From NCBI RefSeq assembly GCF_001730365.1, contig NZ_MIKB01000014.1:297241-361240 (forward strand): DNA of 64,000 nucleotides, read 5' to 3'. A program made the translations under genes and the position numbers. Origin of the DNA: Enterococcus quebecensis. GTDB lineage: Bacteria > Bacillota > Bacilli > Lactobacillales > Enterococcaceae. Position 1 is the stretch's first letter. The number at the start of each line of letters is the position of its first letter. Positions 16,901 through 25,966 of this stretch are shown piece by piece. Under the pieces are notes generated by a model. It worked only from the letters and a program-made list of their open reading frames with translations. It made no database searches and was not told the origin of the DNA.

Positions 16901-18598
16901 AAAGCAATCACTTTGGCAGATGGTTCTGCTTTAGATGGAAACTATGAGCTTTATTATTCAATGAATACGACTGCCCAAAATAATTTAACAGAATTACAGC
17001 AATTAACAAATGACAAGTCTACATGGCAAGTTTGGGATGGACAAACACCAGTAGATAAATCTGCAACAGCAATTAAAATCATAAAAAAAGATGGCTTAGA
17101 CAGCCAAAAAACCGTTTCTTTTAATCTCTCTTATCATATTCCTAAAGTTGAGAGTGACATAGAGACGATCTGGAATAGTTTTGCTGTGGGGGGCAGTTAT
17201 ATAGATGGTGCAACCAATGCTACTTTAGAAATCGGTGAACCAGTGAAATCTGGTGTTTATCTTGGTAAAGAAGAGCCGACTAAAAAAATAGCTGGCGTTT
17301 TATGGTCAGATGAAAATGCTAACGGACTAAGAGAAGGTTCAGAAGCAAGAATCCCGAACGCCGAAGTTAATCTTTATGATTGGAACAATGATTTAGTTAG
17401 CACAACAAAAACAAAAGGGGATGGCTCCTATGAATTTGAACATCTCTATAATAAAAAATATCGTGTAACGGTCAAGCGCGTAAGTTCAAATTTTAATTTA
17501 ACCACATATCGAACAGGTTCGGATAAGGCAATCGACAATGATTTTCTAGAACTTGAGGCAGACAAACAATATGGAGAAACCTTTGTTGATTTATCGACCG
17601 AATCAAACCCACTGAACATCGATGGCGGTTATACAGAACCAACGACTATCGATGGGTATATCTGGCACGATAGTGATCGTGACGGACTACAGTCTGCTGG
17701 TGAACGTCCAGTAAGTAATGTCAAAGTCTCTCTTTATCGCATGGATCACACAAGACAGGAAGTTTTGGTAAAAACAGTGGAGACCGCAGCTAATGGAAAA
17801 TATTATTTTAGCGGCTCACAAATCAAACCAGGAAGCTACCAAATTCATGCAGAAATCCCTAGCGAGTATGCTGCGACAATTAAGGGAGAAATAACTGAAA
17901 AACAAAATTCAAGATTCAACATCAATGGACAAACAGATAAGATCGAAGTAAAGAAAGGTGTGAATACCGATTGGGATCTAGGTTTAGTATTTGATTTGCC
18001 AACATATACCAGCATAAAAGGTAAGAAAATTTGGAAAGGCGATCAAAACCAAAAAAATCAACGACCTCAATCAATTAATGTACAAGTGTTACAAGATGGG
18101 GAGTCTTATGGAAAGCCATTTATGGTTAAAGCGAATAAAACAGATGAATGGGAATTCTCTATAGATGGACTACCGGAGTATAAACCGCAAAGTGATCAAA
18201 AATATGTTTATACAATAAAAGAAGTTGATGTACCTGAGATGTATACTAGTGAAGTGGATAATACCACATTTACAATTACAAATACGTATGTTGGTGATAA
18301 TGTAAATCCTGACCCAGAGGAGAAACCTAGACCTAGCAGGCCAGAAGAATCAACAAGTGAGAAAGAAACTAGTAGTACAAGTTCCAGTGAAGAACAAAAC
18401 AATAACCTCATTGACAATACAAGTGGAAGCTACGGGAATACTACAACGACTGGAAATAATAATAGCAATCGTTCAAATCAAACGAAGTTTCCAAGAACTG
18501 GTGAAAAAACGGAACAATATATTTTTATGGGCGTTATGATGATTATAGGAACTATGGGCTTTTCTCTATTGAACAGAAATCGATTTAGAAAATTTTGA
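13958..18598 (+). CDS. Large FPxTG-anchored surface adhesin with SdrD_B and Cna_B domains
   Basis: This 1546-aa cell-wall protein has a signal peptide (KKKITTLLMLICLIAPIILG), a long N-terminal region of beta-sandwich repeats, two SdrD_B-like domains (one at GVLWSDENANGLREG.., one at DGYIWHDSDRDGLQSAG..) and a Cna_B-like domain (SIKGKKIWKGDQNQKNQRP ... YVYTIKEVD). A Ser/Thr/Asn-rich stalk leads to a sorting signal FPRTGE, a membrane helix and the RNRFRKF tail. Sortase would link it to peptidoglycan; it is MSCRAMM-like and probably binds host or partner molecules. The start is ATG 13958 (AAAGGAGAG upstream), not the in-frame GTG at 13919. It is flanked on both sides by the 150-bp repeat. The ligand cannot be predicted. 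Confidence 0.92.
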   Translation: MKKKITTLLMLICLIAPIILGPINAYGVSTDLLEKDVEKTVETEAPSSPIGQEQLAASTTTTSSEETIAESERPSIDPVQENQLNVSWVSANGREETHHLNETATQDYWKGTLRIKGNISDNEQTELSYIIDMGSNFKGTLSSQNPFVHVRNLPQTGQWEVIRSISVGTQRQYQEEIDVVIEKQALKEDTDQNNLILLDSIQLIYEGNKEESQKLALSVTFSEDNQVVTEISELDNTLAEAPLTNNEELSAKNKNQMVAKLSISEVYSNTTPLAGEYFDMTVRVNSGSIGESEDPIKNVQILVTLPDSVDIISLPTSNNYQIKTEKVGSETRVTIDYLKELPAGRMLDVPFGLRFKKGISIPATKLNGLLKVTASNAEGKEKLLEGIQPKIYEQPNHLVAEKDPDAEPIEVHTSKIKIIPETEIGGVNIKNGKLHIEFPADIELYSVMYQGKNYPVSGPANGVYTVDIFVGDINVTNATTAVELTYEYPYSATGTSKTHEIKATLTGERLDGTQVNDEAILSETVPAIENLSGYPGIKFFTKTAPAKVLKEKDQTLAYTLTFTPRLDMRDVYLVDDPIRKTNEPDFFEGFRYQSFSWSAQKSKNPEITGLVSTELLYQTKNNRNWQSMGSTSLANTVQVASLGLAKGDYVTTVKYVFTYQGSKQLPKDAGKVSISAIGKTMEGVKNPDLSLKDGLTNTLYIYGDRKHAKAPESSYEAFVKGGYEANQDDTNNTQTATTIFTGEGAYPGYSNWEQPFSPKVNDIGSTFSYQINVNNVYGSGALKDAILYITVPTTINIEHVELVNPQNDPNAQIEIKQVDDNTQLVVIRYNNDWRNNEGYNDNHAVKITANGSEKVKKVEEFNNYLVSGDTKQNYDGGADWVSGVPGVGGVVASMSKYRQVNFNRSVGVDSKKEISKDGINFSRVINLLNQDGGTDVTYRLKVPNSGDIKINELHIIDNLPSKNDTMTISESGRHSTVGGQLKAITLADGSALDGNYELYYSMNTTAQNNLTELQQLTNDKSTWQVWDGQTPVDKSATAIKIIKKDGLDSQKTVSFNLSYHIPKVESDIETIWNSFAVGGSYIDGATNATLEIGEPVKSGVYLGKEEPTKKIAGVLWSDENANGLREGSEARIPNAEVNLYDWNNDLVSTTKTKGDGSYEFEHLYNKKYRVTVKRVSSNFNLTTYRTGSDKAIDNDFLELEADKQYGETFVDLSTESNPLNIDGGYTEPTTIDGYIWHDSDRDGLQSAGERPVSNVKVSLYRMDHTRQEVLVKTVETAANGKYYFSGSQIKPGSYQIHAEIPSEYAATIKGEITEKQNSRFNINGQTDKIEVKKGVNTDWDLGLVFDLPTYTSIKGKKIWKGDQNQKNQRPQSINVQVLQDGESYGKPFMVKANKTDEWEFSIDGLPEYKPQSDQKYVYTIKEVDVPEMYTSEVDNTTFTITNTYVGDNVNPDPEEKPRPSRPEESTSEKETSSTSSSEEQNNNLIDNTSGSYGNTTTTGNNNSNRSNQTKFPRTGEKTEQYIFMGVMMIIGTMGFSLLNRNRFRKF

Positions 18599-18644
18599 GG
18601 AAATAGAGAGAAAACTTAAAGAAAAATTCAAAATTTAAATAGAA

Positions 18645-18790
18645 AATCGTAAAAAATAAACCAATTTTTCGCCACAAAATAGTCACAATTTCAAGTTATT
18701 ATAGATTCATACCAAACAGACAACCCTAACAAAACACTTTTTCATTTTTAACTCCTTTTCCCACTCTTCCCCAAAGAGTGGGTCTTTTTC
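18645..18790 (+). repeat. Terminator-bearing 150-bp repeat, copy 2
   Basis: It has the same block as 13595-13744, with the same C-rich stretch and terminator hairpin, and serves as the adhesin's terminator. With copy 1 it flanks the adhesin gene as direct repeats. Confidence 0.9.
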
Positions 18791-18910
18791 TGCATAAAAA
18801 ACTTTTTGCTATCAAAGATAGCTAGAAGGCTTTTATGATATATTAGATAGAAATTATCAGTGCACCAATGGGATTTTTTGTTAAAAAAATAAATAATTAT
18901 GATAAGGAAA

Positions 18911-19012
18911 ATGAATAATTATCACATTAAAGAGCTACATGCTCATAGACAACAACAAATAGCAGAGTATATAATTGAACTAAACAATGAATATGGAGAG
19001 AGAATGCTATGA
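18911..19012 (+). CDS. 33-aa leader peptide overlapping the Mga-like gene
   Basis: ATG at 18911 opens MNNYHIKELHAHRQQQIAEYIIELNNEYGERML and stops with TGA at 19010-19012, sharing ATGA with the start of the Mga-like gene. The Shine-Dalgarno AAGGA is only three bases from the ATG, which is weak. The 4-nt overlap suggests translational coupling. It could also be the chance 5' end of an upstream frame. Confidence 0.45.
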   Translation: MNNYHIKELHAHRQQQIAEYIIELNNEYGERML

Positions 19013-20514
19013 AGGAATTTATTGGTGAACATGATAATAATAAGATTAAAGTATTAGATTTTTTAATAAATGAAAACAAAAGTGTAAATATGTCAGAGAT
19101 ATGTTTGGCAACACAACTATCTTATAAAACAGTTCGTAGTGTTATAGACTCTTTTGAAGAGAATACATATATTGATAAAAAGAATCTAGAGATTTACTAT
19201 AATAAGGTGGGAAAAGTTGAATCGGTCAAGCTTAGTAATAGTTCGCACGTGGATGTTTCTTTTTTTTATTTAGAGAAGTCCATTTTATTTATTATGATCA
19301 AAGAGTTGTTTTTGAAAGGACGTGTTGAAAATAAATACATTTGTGAAAACTACTACATCAGCACAACTACATGCATAAGATATAAAAAAAAGCTTCGGGA
19401 TTTACTAGAAAGTTTTGGACTTGAAATGACTGTTAACGGTGAGTTGAAAAGTGAGGAGTATCGCATTCGCAATTTTTTCTTGCATTTTTTCTCCAATGCT
19501 AGTTCTAACTGGATCTTTTCAAAAGAGGCATATAACTTTTTAGAACATTCATTGGATGTGGAATTCCCTGCAATTTTTCAAATGGATTCTGCTCAAAAAG
19601 AATTAATGAGATTATTATTGTACATTACTATTAAAAGGAATAGCCAAGGATATGTTCTCGTTAAAAAAAGACAAATAGATTTAGAAATGAAAGGGAAATT
19701 ATCAGAAATATATACGGATATTTCTAATTATATTATCAACTATTTTCCCTACTTTGAAAATAAACCTTCAGAAATTGACTATCTCTTTGTTTCAATGCTA
19801 AGGATTCAAGTAATTAGAATGGAGAAATATGTTGAAGACAACGAACTGATAGTCAATATTAAAAACACGCCTAATTTTGACGAGATATGTAATTCTTTAA
19901 TAGACTCAATAATAAGAACCTTTTTCAAAAATAATAAAAAAAGTCACAATTTTATCCGTACCAGTGTGACGCTGTTTTTTATCTATGCGATAGCCAGTTT
20001 TTATGATACAAGAAGATTTTTTTATGAATATGAAGAAGAAGTTTATACAAAGCGAAATGTTTATGAGGATGAACTATTTAAAAGAGTTACGGGGATAGTT
20101 GAGAGTTGGGAAAGTGAATATAAAGCATTCTCAAGACTTTTAAACATTCAAGGAGAAAAAAATCAGATATCGTTTAAAAGGCAAGTTTATTTACTAGTAT
20201 ACAGTCTGTTATGTAGAATTGAACCAGTTCAAAATAAAGAAAAAGTCAAAATATATGTTCAAAATTCTAAAGTATATATCGCAGATATTATTCGTAGAAA
20301 AATTGAAACTATTTTTTCTGATAAAGTCGTTATTTTAGATATATATAGTTCAGATGTTGATCTTTTTGTTACAGATAAAGAATATAAAACAACGGATACT
20401 TCAACTAATAAAGTATTCGTGCAGACTTTTTCTGATTATTACGCTATTCATCGATTAATTGAAGCAATAGATAATGAAATTTTAAATAAAATAAACTCAG
20501 CATCATATGAATAG
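19009..20514 (+). CDS. Mga/AtxA-like transcriptional regulator
   Basis: This 501-aa protein has an N-terminal winged helix (about residues 8-60, VNMSEICLATQLSYKTVRSVIDSF), a second Mga-type HTH (about 110-160, ISTTTCIRYKKKLRDLLESFG), then PRD-like helical regions and a C-terminal EIIB-like part (KVKIYVQNSKVYIADIIRRKI). Mga-family regulators activate surface-protein genes in response to sugar status through PTS-mediated phosphorylation. Its place between an anchored adhesin and a WxL operon suggests that either or both are its targets. GGAGAGAG precedes the ATG. A strong terminator follows. A second family member is at 51020-52540. Confidence 0.85.
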   Translation: MKEFIGEHDNNKIKVLDFLINENKSVNMSEICLATQLSYKTVRSVIDSFEENTYIDKKNLEIYYNKVGKVESVKLSNSSHVDVSFFYLEKSILFIMIKELFLKGRVENKYICENYYISTTTCIRYKKKLRDLLESFGLEMTVNGELKSEEYRIRNFFLHFFSNASSNWIFSKEAYNFLEHSLDVEFPAIFQMDSAQKELMRLLLYITIKRNSQGYVLVKKRQIDLEMKGKLSEIYTDISNYIINYFPYFENKPSEIDYLFVSMLRIQVIRMEKYVEDNELIVNIKNTPNFDEICNSLIDSIIRTFFKNNKKSHNFIRTSVTLFFIYAIASFYDTRRFFYEYEEEVYTKRNVYEDELFKRVTGIVESWESEYKAFSRLLNIQGEKNQISFKRQVYLLVYSLLCRIEPVQNKEKVKIYVQNSKVYIADIIRRKIETIFSDKVVILDIYSSDVDLFVTDKEYKTTDTSTNKVFVQTFSDYYAIHRLIEAIDNEILNKINSASYE

Positions 20515-20545
20515 ATAAGACATGAAGAATAAGACCTATTGATAG

Positions 20546-20599
20546 AAGAGTGTAAAACCTAACTGATTTTTAGTAAGGTTTTACACTCTTATTATTTTT
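20546..20599 (+). terminator. Intrinsic terminator of the Mga-like gene
   Basis: AAGAGTGTAAAACCT (20546-20560) pairs perfectly with AGGTTTTACACTCTT (20576-20590), followed by a T-rich tract. Confidence 0.9.
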
Positions 20600-20801
20600 G
20601 ACGCCACTTTGGGATAACTCGTTAGGAAAAACTGAATAATTTTAATTAATTAAAAATGATATAAATAATAAAGAAATAAAAAACATTTACTTTTTAAGAA
20701 AAAATATACATATTCTTTACCTTTTACAAAATATTTGAAAAGATCCAAAACTTAGTGGGTAAATATAATGTTTAGATAATAAATAGGAGGACTTTTAAAC
20801 A

Positions 20802-21545
20802 ATGGAGCATATTGTATTAATTACATTAAATAAAGAAACTGCACAATCGTATATTCAAGAATTTGAAGATTTAGGAGGGAAAGTAGATGTTTTATTGCCA
20901 AATGAACTAGATCTTATAGATGACAATGACTTTTCACCACAAATCATTTGTATTTTAGAAGATGAGGCATTAGCTGCTGGAGAAATTGGTCAATTGATTT
21001 TATCTGTAAAAAAATATAATCCGACTTATCTATGGGTGTTTTCTTTGTCAGATCAACTCCCTTATCGATTAGTTTATTCTAGTTTGGGAGCGGATGGAAC
21101 TGTTTGTGTGAAAGAAATGGTAACGGTCAAAGAGTTAATACGTTTCAACTTCCATCAGATAGAAAAATTAAAGAATTTACAAAAAAAATTTGCAAAAGAA
21201 ACTTTTATTGAAAAACAGTCAAATAAAAATATAAAAAAAGAAAAAATATCAGGCTTCAAATTGAAAGAAAGTAATCTAAGTATTTGCATAGAAGAAACGG
21301 AAATTTTTTTGACCAGATTGGAATTTCGTTTTATGAGTATTTTAAATGAAAACTTAGGCAGAGCTGTTACCTATCAGGAATTAGGGGATTTCATTTGGAA
21401 TGACAATAACGCAGATTGGAAAATTAGTAGATATCGTACAGCAAATATTGTTTACAAATTAAGATGTAAAATTGAACAACATAATCACAGTTCTGGCTTT
21501 ATCCAAACTGTGCGTTCAATGGGATACAGAGTTGGAGGTGAATAA
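20802..21545 (+). CDS. OmpR-type winged-helix regulator with degenerate receiver
   Basis: This 247-aa protein has an N-terminal receiver-like fold (residues 1-120) lacking the acidic pair and phospho-acceptor aspartate expected of response regulators: the N-terminus reads IVLITLNKET and the third strand PQIICILEDE. The C-terminal DNA-binding winged helix (residues about 150-245) ends FIQTVRSMGYRVGGE. No sensor kinase is adjacent, so it is probably phosphorylation-independent. It begins the WxL operon and is the obvious candidate to regulate it. AGGAGG precedes the ATG. A similar protein at 43667 heads the second DUF916 locus. Confidence 0.85.
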   Translation: MEHIVLITLNKETAQSYIQEFEDLGGKVDVLLPNELDLIDDNDFSPQIICILEDEALAAGEIGQLILSVKKYNPTYLWVFSLSDQLPYRLVYSSLGADGTVCVKEMVTVKELIRFNFHQIEKLKNLQKKFAKETFIEKQSNKNIKKEKISGFKLKESNLSICIEETEIFLTRLEFRFMSILNENLGRAVTYQELGDFIWNDNNADWKISRYRTANIVYKLRCKIEQHNHSSGFIQTVRSMGYRVGGE

Positions 21546-21691
21546 ACTTTTAGAAAAAAGCTCAAACCAATACAGTTCTTTCGTAATTAAAGTATTGGCA
21601 AGGTTCAGGTTGGATGGGGTGGGAGCGAAAAAATGGAAGGTGATAGCTGGATCAATGAAGGAGTTATTACTTTTAGAAAGGAGGAAAAGTA

Positions 21692-24600
21692 ATGAGTAAG
21701 TTTATTCACCTAAAACGAAGGTATAAAGTGGTTGTTTGTTTGTGCATGATTTTTGGAGTTGCGATGGTTTTCTTTTTAACAAATCGTTCTAATACAAACA
21801 TTAAAGCACATCCGGTTGAGAAAAGTATTATTGATGCTGGGACTGAATTGTCAGTAGTAGTCCCTACGGATTCACTACCAATATATGAGCCAGAGTTAAA
21901 GCTTAAGTATCCAGATTATTTTCAAGGGGAATCCAGTGTTATCAATCTAACAAAAGAAGAACTTTACGGAAGCAGTTCACCAATTAATGATACGGTTTAC
22001 GGTGCGGTAAAAACATCAAACGGAAACATTCTGGAGATATGGTCTCATTCAACTTATGGATTAGAAGATCCTGATTGGATGGTAGCGTCTGAAGTTGTTC
22101 TTCTTTCAAAAGATAATCAAATTCTTAAAAGATTATGGATAGATGGGAAGACACCGGATTTAAATTCAACTAAAAACAATAATGAAATTCAAAAATCAGA
22201 AAGTAGCTTTGAACTAATTGCTGATAATAAAAATGGAACATACAGCATCGTCTATTCAGGCTATGTGGGAGATGAGAAAGGGCCAGCGATTTTGACAATT
22301 GATAATGATCTAAATATGGTTAGTCGAAAGATCATTTCAAGTGAAAATTTTGCTTTAGAAGGACAAACGTATAATCGATCAAGTACGGATTTTGACAATA
22401 ATATATATAAGACGTCTTATATATATTGGCGCTCATCTGAAAAGAAAAATTATAATGTCTTTACTGTGTCAAAAGATGCCGTGTATTCAACCTTGAATAA
22501 ACTAGAAGCTATGGACGCAGATGATTTATATTCCAAAAAGTTAGGGGTTCCCAAACCAATTTCAGCATATGACGGATTAGCACAGGTAACTAGAGCTAGA
22601 AATGGCGATTTTGTTGGAGTTGCAACACTAGGGAAAACAGACCGAACAGTAGATATACCACAATACTCATTTCTAAATGTGTGGGATGCTACTACTGGAA
22701 AAATAAAATACATGTATGAACCTTCATCAGGAGATACTTCAATTAGTATTAAGAGTGAAATTTCTGATGTTGATAATATCTATTTTTTTGAATCAAGTTC
22801 AACTAAAAATCCATTGTATTTGAAATGTTTAGACACCGTTACTGGAACGGTTCGTCTAGTGAAAGAATATCCTAGAGGAACAAGTCCAAGTTCTTTTCAT
22901 TTTTCAAGAAATGAACATACTGGAAAAGTAGTATTTTTCGGATATGTATCATCCTTTACAGGTGATTTTAAAGGGTATGGAACAGAGCCTAGTGTTGTTT
23001 CAGGATTTATGGATAAAAACTTTAATATTGAAAGTATGTCTGCTATAGGTACAGGTGGGGAACGTGTACTACCTAACGCAATTGTTTCTATGGAAGGTGA
23101 TAATGTCCATTTAGCTGGAACTTTACAAGGAACGCAGTTTGTAAGCTCATATCCAAGTGGTGGACCTACAACTAAACGAGTAGACACCAAAAATAATATT
23201 TTTTATGGAAATATCAAACAAGTCGCTGATTTTCCACCCGTTATTCGGGCGCCGAAAGATCAATTGATTAATCCTAACAATCCAATTTATCAAATTCCTG
23301 AAAATGTAGAAAGAAAATTACTGACAGGTTCTCCTACTGGTAAATTTGAGCATAGTAATGCAGTGAAAGTTTACGATTTTTATGATTTTAATAAAAGTAT
23401 GGATTTAAAGGATCAACAATGGTTAAATGCCAGAATTAACCGTAATCCTCAAGATATTACACAACCAATTGATTGGAAAGCGTTAGGTTTTGATATTAAA
23501 AAAACAGGACCTCAACGAGTTACCTATTTTGTAACAGACTCTCAAAAACAGTTTTCGGTTACATCAAGTATTGTGAGTGTTTTATCAAGTAACTCTGTTT
23601 ATAATGACAAAGCCGTGATGGATGCGCATAATTTTGCGATTAGTTTTGAACAAGCACAGACACTAACAGAGGGAATGTTAAGAAGAACGGATGATTTTGC
23701 AAGGTTACATGCTTGGGATAGGATCAAAGGCAATAGACTTTCCGGTGGTGTATTAAATGTTGAAGTAGATCAAGAAGATTTAAAAAGAATCAATAGTGCA
23801 TCTTCTGCTAATCCAAAAGAAACGCAAATATATGATTTAACTTTCCGGCTAAAATATGGTGCTATTGCAGGGGAGCCAATGAAAGAAATAAAAGTAAAAG
23901 TATTCGTTGGTGGAGAAGCTGATGGCGATTATGTTTTTAGCACAAGCTCTAACAATTTCCCGATCTTTTGGGATATTTCTAAATCTATTTCAAGTGATCA
24001 ACTCTTAAAGAAAGAATATGGAAATGTAAAAGCATATCAAATTTCTAAAGGGACGTTAATTGATGAAACTCAAAATAAAATAAAAGTAAAGGATGACTCT
24101 CTTCAAGCTTTTAGAAAAGCAGAGCCAGTTTCAAGTGCTGTCAGTCAAGGATTGATCCTTCAGATTTTAGCAAAAGATAATTCTGTTTTAGCAGAAAGTA
24201 AAAGGCTAGACCAAACAGTTGGGACAATACAGTATCGTTATGAAGATATTTCGGTTTCTTTTATAGATGAAGAAGGGATGAAACTTTACGATGAAAACAA
24301 CCAAGATGTTACAACTAACCTAGTTAAATTGCCTAAGCAAATAGTGGGAAAACCATTTATTTTTGATAAAGAACCGAAAGTAACGACCGAGGTGGATAAA
24401 GCAGTCAAGAGTCAAGGGTATGAGTTTAAAGGTTACATTTTAGATGATAAGACAACCATATATCCTCTTGCTGGAATGGAGATCCCTTATAAAGAAGGTA
24501 AGGGATGGCAACTATATGCATCCTTTAAAGGTGTATTAAGGTTCATCTCTGTGCCAAAACAAATCTCCTTTAAAGAAAGTCGTGTCTTAGCCAAGGAACA

Positions 24601-24928
24601 AACAGTACTGCCGGCAGACAACAATCCAGCTATCATTATCGGGGATAATCGGAAAGCAGGAGAAAAAAATGTTAAAGGATGGCAATTATATGCTCGTCTG
24701 ACGAAAGACTTTACTTCAACTACGAATGATAAACTTCCAAATGTTTTATATTACGATCAAAATCTGCTTGGATTCAAAAATAGTTTGATCAATACAAATC
24801 GGTTACAAACGAAGTCTAGTGTTAACTTAGACAGTACTGGACATTTTAGATTACAAGTACCAATCGGAACAGCTAAGAAAAAATCCTACTCTGCAACAAT
24901 TATCTGGGAATTGGCAACTGGGCCATAG
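21692..24928 (+). CDS. Large WxL-domain surface protein
   Basis: This 1078-aa secreted protein has an N-terminal signal-anchor (residues 11-31, VVVCLCMIFGVAMVFFL), a long region rich in short beta strands and Asp/Asn turns, a middle of linker-like repeats, and a C-terminal WxL-type module with GWQLYARL and the final TIIWELATGP. WxL domains bind peptidoglycan non-covalently, so this is probably the major surface subunit of the cluster. An AAAGGAGG site lies eight bases before the ATG, inside a 19-codon frame (21633-21692) that is probably incidental. The N-terminal part could fold as a beta-propeller; I cannot confirm this. Confidence 0.88.
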   Translation: MSKFIHLKRRYKVVVCLCMIFGVAMVFFLTNRSNTNIKAHPVEKSIIDAGTELSVVVPTDSLPIYEPELKLKYPDYFQGESSVINLTKEELYGSSSPINDTVYGAVKTSNGNILEIWSHSTYGLEDPDWMVASEVVLLSKDNQILKRLWIDGKTPDLNSTKNNNEIQKSESSFELIADNKNGTYSIVYSGYVGDEKGPAILTIDNDLNMVSRKIISSENFALEGQTYNRSSTDFDNNIYKTSYIYWRSSEKKNYNVFTVSKDAVYSTLNKLEAMDADDLYSKKLGVPKPISAYDGLAQVTRARNGDFVGVATLGKTDRTVDIPQYSFLNVWDATTGKIKYMYEPSSGDTSISIKSEISDVDNIYFFESSSTKNPLYLKCLDTVTGTVRLVKEYPRGTSPSSFHFSRNEHTGKVVFFGYVSSFTGDFKGYGTEPSVVSGFMDKNFNIESMSAIGTGGERVLPNAIVSMEGDNVHLAGTLQGTQFVSSYPSGGPTTKRVDTKNNIFYGNIKQVADFPPVIRAPKDQLINPNNPIYQIPENVERKLLTGSPTGKFEHSNAVKVYDFYDFNKSMDLKDQQWLNARINRNPQDITQPIDWKALGFDIKKTGPQRVTYFVTDSQKQFSVTSSIVSVLSSNSVYNDKAVMDAHNFAISFEQAQTLTEGMLRRTDDFARLHAWDRIKGNRLSGGVLNVEVDQEDLKRINSASSANPKETQIYDLTFRLKYGAIAGEPMKEIKVKVFVGGEADGDYVFSTSSNNFPIFWDISKSISSDQLLKKEYGNVKAYQISKGTLIDETQNKIKVKDDSLQAFRKAEPVSSAVSQGLILQILAKDNSVLAESKRLDQTVGTIQYRYEDISVSFIDEEGMKLYDENNQDVTTNLVKLPKQIVGKPFIFDKEPKVTTEVDKAVKSQGYEFKGYILDDKTTIYPLAGMEIPYKEGKGWQLYASFKGVLRFISVPKQISFKESRVLAKEQTVLPADNNPAIIIGDNRKAGEKNVKGWQLYARLTKDFTSTTNDKLPNVLYYDQNLLGFKNSLINTNRLQTKSSVNLDSTGHFRLQVPIGTAKKKSYSATIIWELATGP

Positions 24929-24946
24929 AAAGGAGTAGTTTTAAAA

Positions 24947-25249
24947 ATGAAAAAGAAACTGTCTGTCTTTCTGTTTTCGCTTTTACTTATAGGGACAATG
25001 TTTAATCGAACTGTTATTAGCTACGGAGCCGAAATGGAATCTCAAGTCGGTTTGACATTTACGGATGACAAATTTCCAAATACAGGTATAGTAGATACAC
25101 AAAAAAATGAAACAACCAAAAATATAGGTAGTAAATTTCCTGTAACAGGGGAAGAAATTGTACTTTCTCTACCATATTTAGGTCTCTTACTTCTTTTGAT
25201 TTTGTTAATAATTACTGGCAAAAAATACAAAGGAGAGAAGCGAAAATGA
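24947..25249 (+). CDS. Small FPxTG-anchored protein of the WxL operon
   Basis: This 100-aa protein has a signal peptide (residues 1-28), a short outer segment, and a sorting signal: FPVTGEE, a leucine-rich membrane helix and the KKYKGEKRK tail. A second similar motif, FPNTG, lies 30 residues earlier without a following membrane helix. Such short wall-anchored proteins are regular members of WxL operons and are thought to tether WxL complexes. The stop overlaps the next start by four bases (ATGA), so translation is coupled. Confidence 0.88.
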   Translation: MKKKLSVFLFSLLLIGTMFNRTVISYGAEMESQVGLTFTDDKFPNTGIVDTQKNETTKNIGSKFPVTGEEIVLSLPYLGLLLLLILLIITGKKYKGEKRK

Positions 25250-25950
25250 TGAAGATAAGTCGTATTTTTTTAGCATTATATTTGTCATCTTTCCTTATTC
25301 ACGTATTTGAAACAAAAGCTTTTGCCCATTCAACCAGTGGAAATATTCAATTTTTTTCAGATGATGCAACAGAAGAGCCAATAGACCCAACAGAACCAGA
25401 GAAACCCATTGTCCCAAATCAGCCACCAATTGCTGGAGCATTAAGCTTAAGTTACGTCAGTAATTTGTCATTTGGCACACAAGCAATGTCTACTCGCTCA
25501 CAAGAATATTTTGCGCAACCAGATAATATTATGGATAAGGAGACCAATCAATCTAAAGAAGTACCTAATTTTGTACAGTTAACAGATAAAACTGGAAAAA
25601 ATTTAGGTTGGGAATTGACTGTAACTCAAAGTAGACCGTTGACTAATGAACGTGGTTTTATGCTAGAGAACACTAGATTTTCTTTTCGAAATTTAGTTCT
25701 TAAAGGACTGTTATTTGATGCCACAGCACCATATTTTCCAGAAAAAGAGATTAATTTAACAAAAGTAAATGAGCCGGTACTTGTTGCCAGAGCAACTAAA
25801 GAAACAGGGCAAGGGACTTGGTCCATCCAGTTTGGAAAGGAGGGGAACGAAGCTAATAAAAGCATATCTGTCTATATTCCTGGAAAGGTAAAAAAAGAGG
25901 CAGGACAATACAACACAACATTAATCTGGACGTTAACAAACAGTCTGTAA
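25246..25950 (+). CDS. WxL-domain surface protein
   Basis: This 234-aa protein has a signal peptide ending ..KAFA, a Pro/Glu-rich linker (EEPIDPTEPEKPIVPNQP) and a WxL domain. Both signature motifs are present: GWELTV in the middle and LIWTLTNSL at the C-terminus. It attaches to the wall non-covalently and is expected to work with the other WxL proteins and the DUF916 protein encoded downstream. The start overlaps the preceding stop. Confidence 0.9.
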   Translation: MMKISRIFLALYLSSFLIHVFETKAFAHSTSGNIQFFSDDATEEPIDPTEPEKPIVPNQPPIAGALSLSYVSNLSFGTQAMSTRSQEYFAQPDNIMDKETNQSKEVPNFVQLTDKTGKNLGWELTVTQSRPLTNERGFMLENTRFSFRNLVLKGLLFDATAPYFPEKEINLTKVNEPVLVARATKETGQGTWSIQFGKEGNEANKSISVYIPGKVKKEAGQYNTTLIWTLTNSL

Positions 25951-25966
25951 AGAAGGAGAAAACAGT

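Noticed and set aside
21472..21699. 75-codon frame before the large WxL gene
   Set aside because: It overlaps the regulator's 3' end in another frame and has no ribosome site. A 19-codon frame at 21633-21692 is equally likely incidental.
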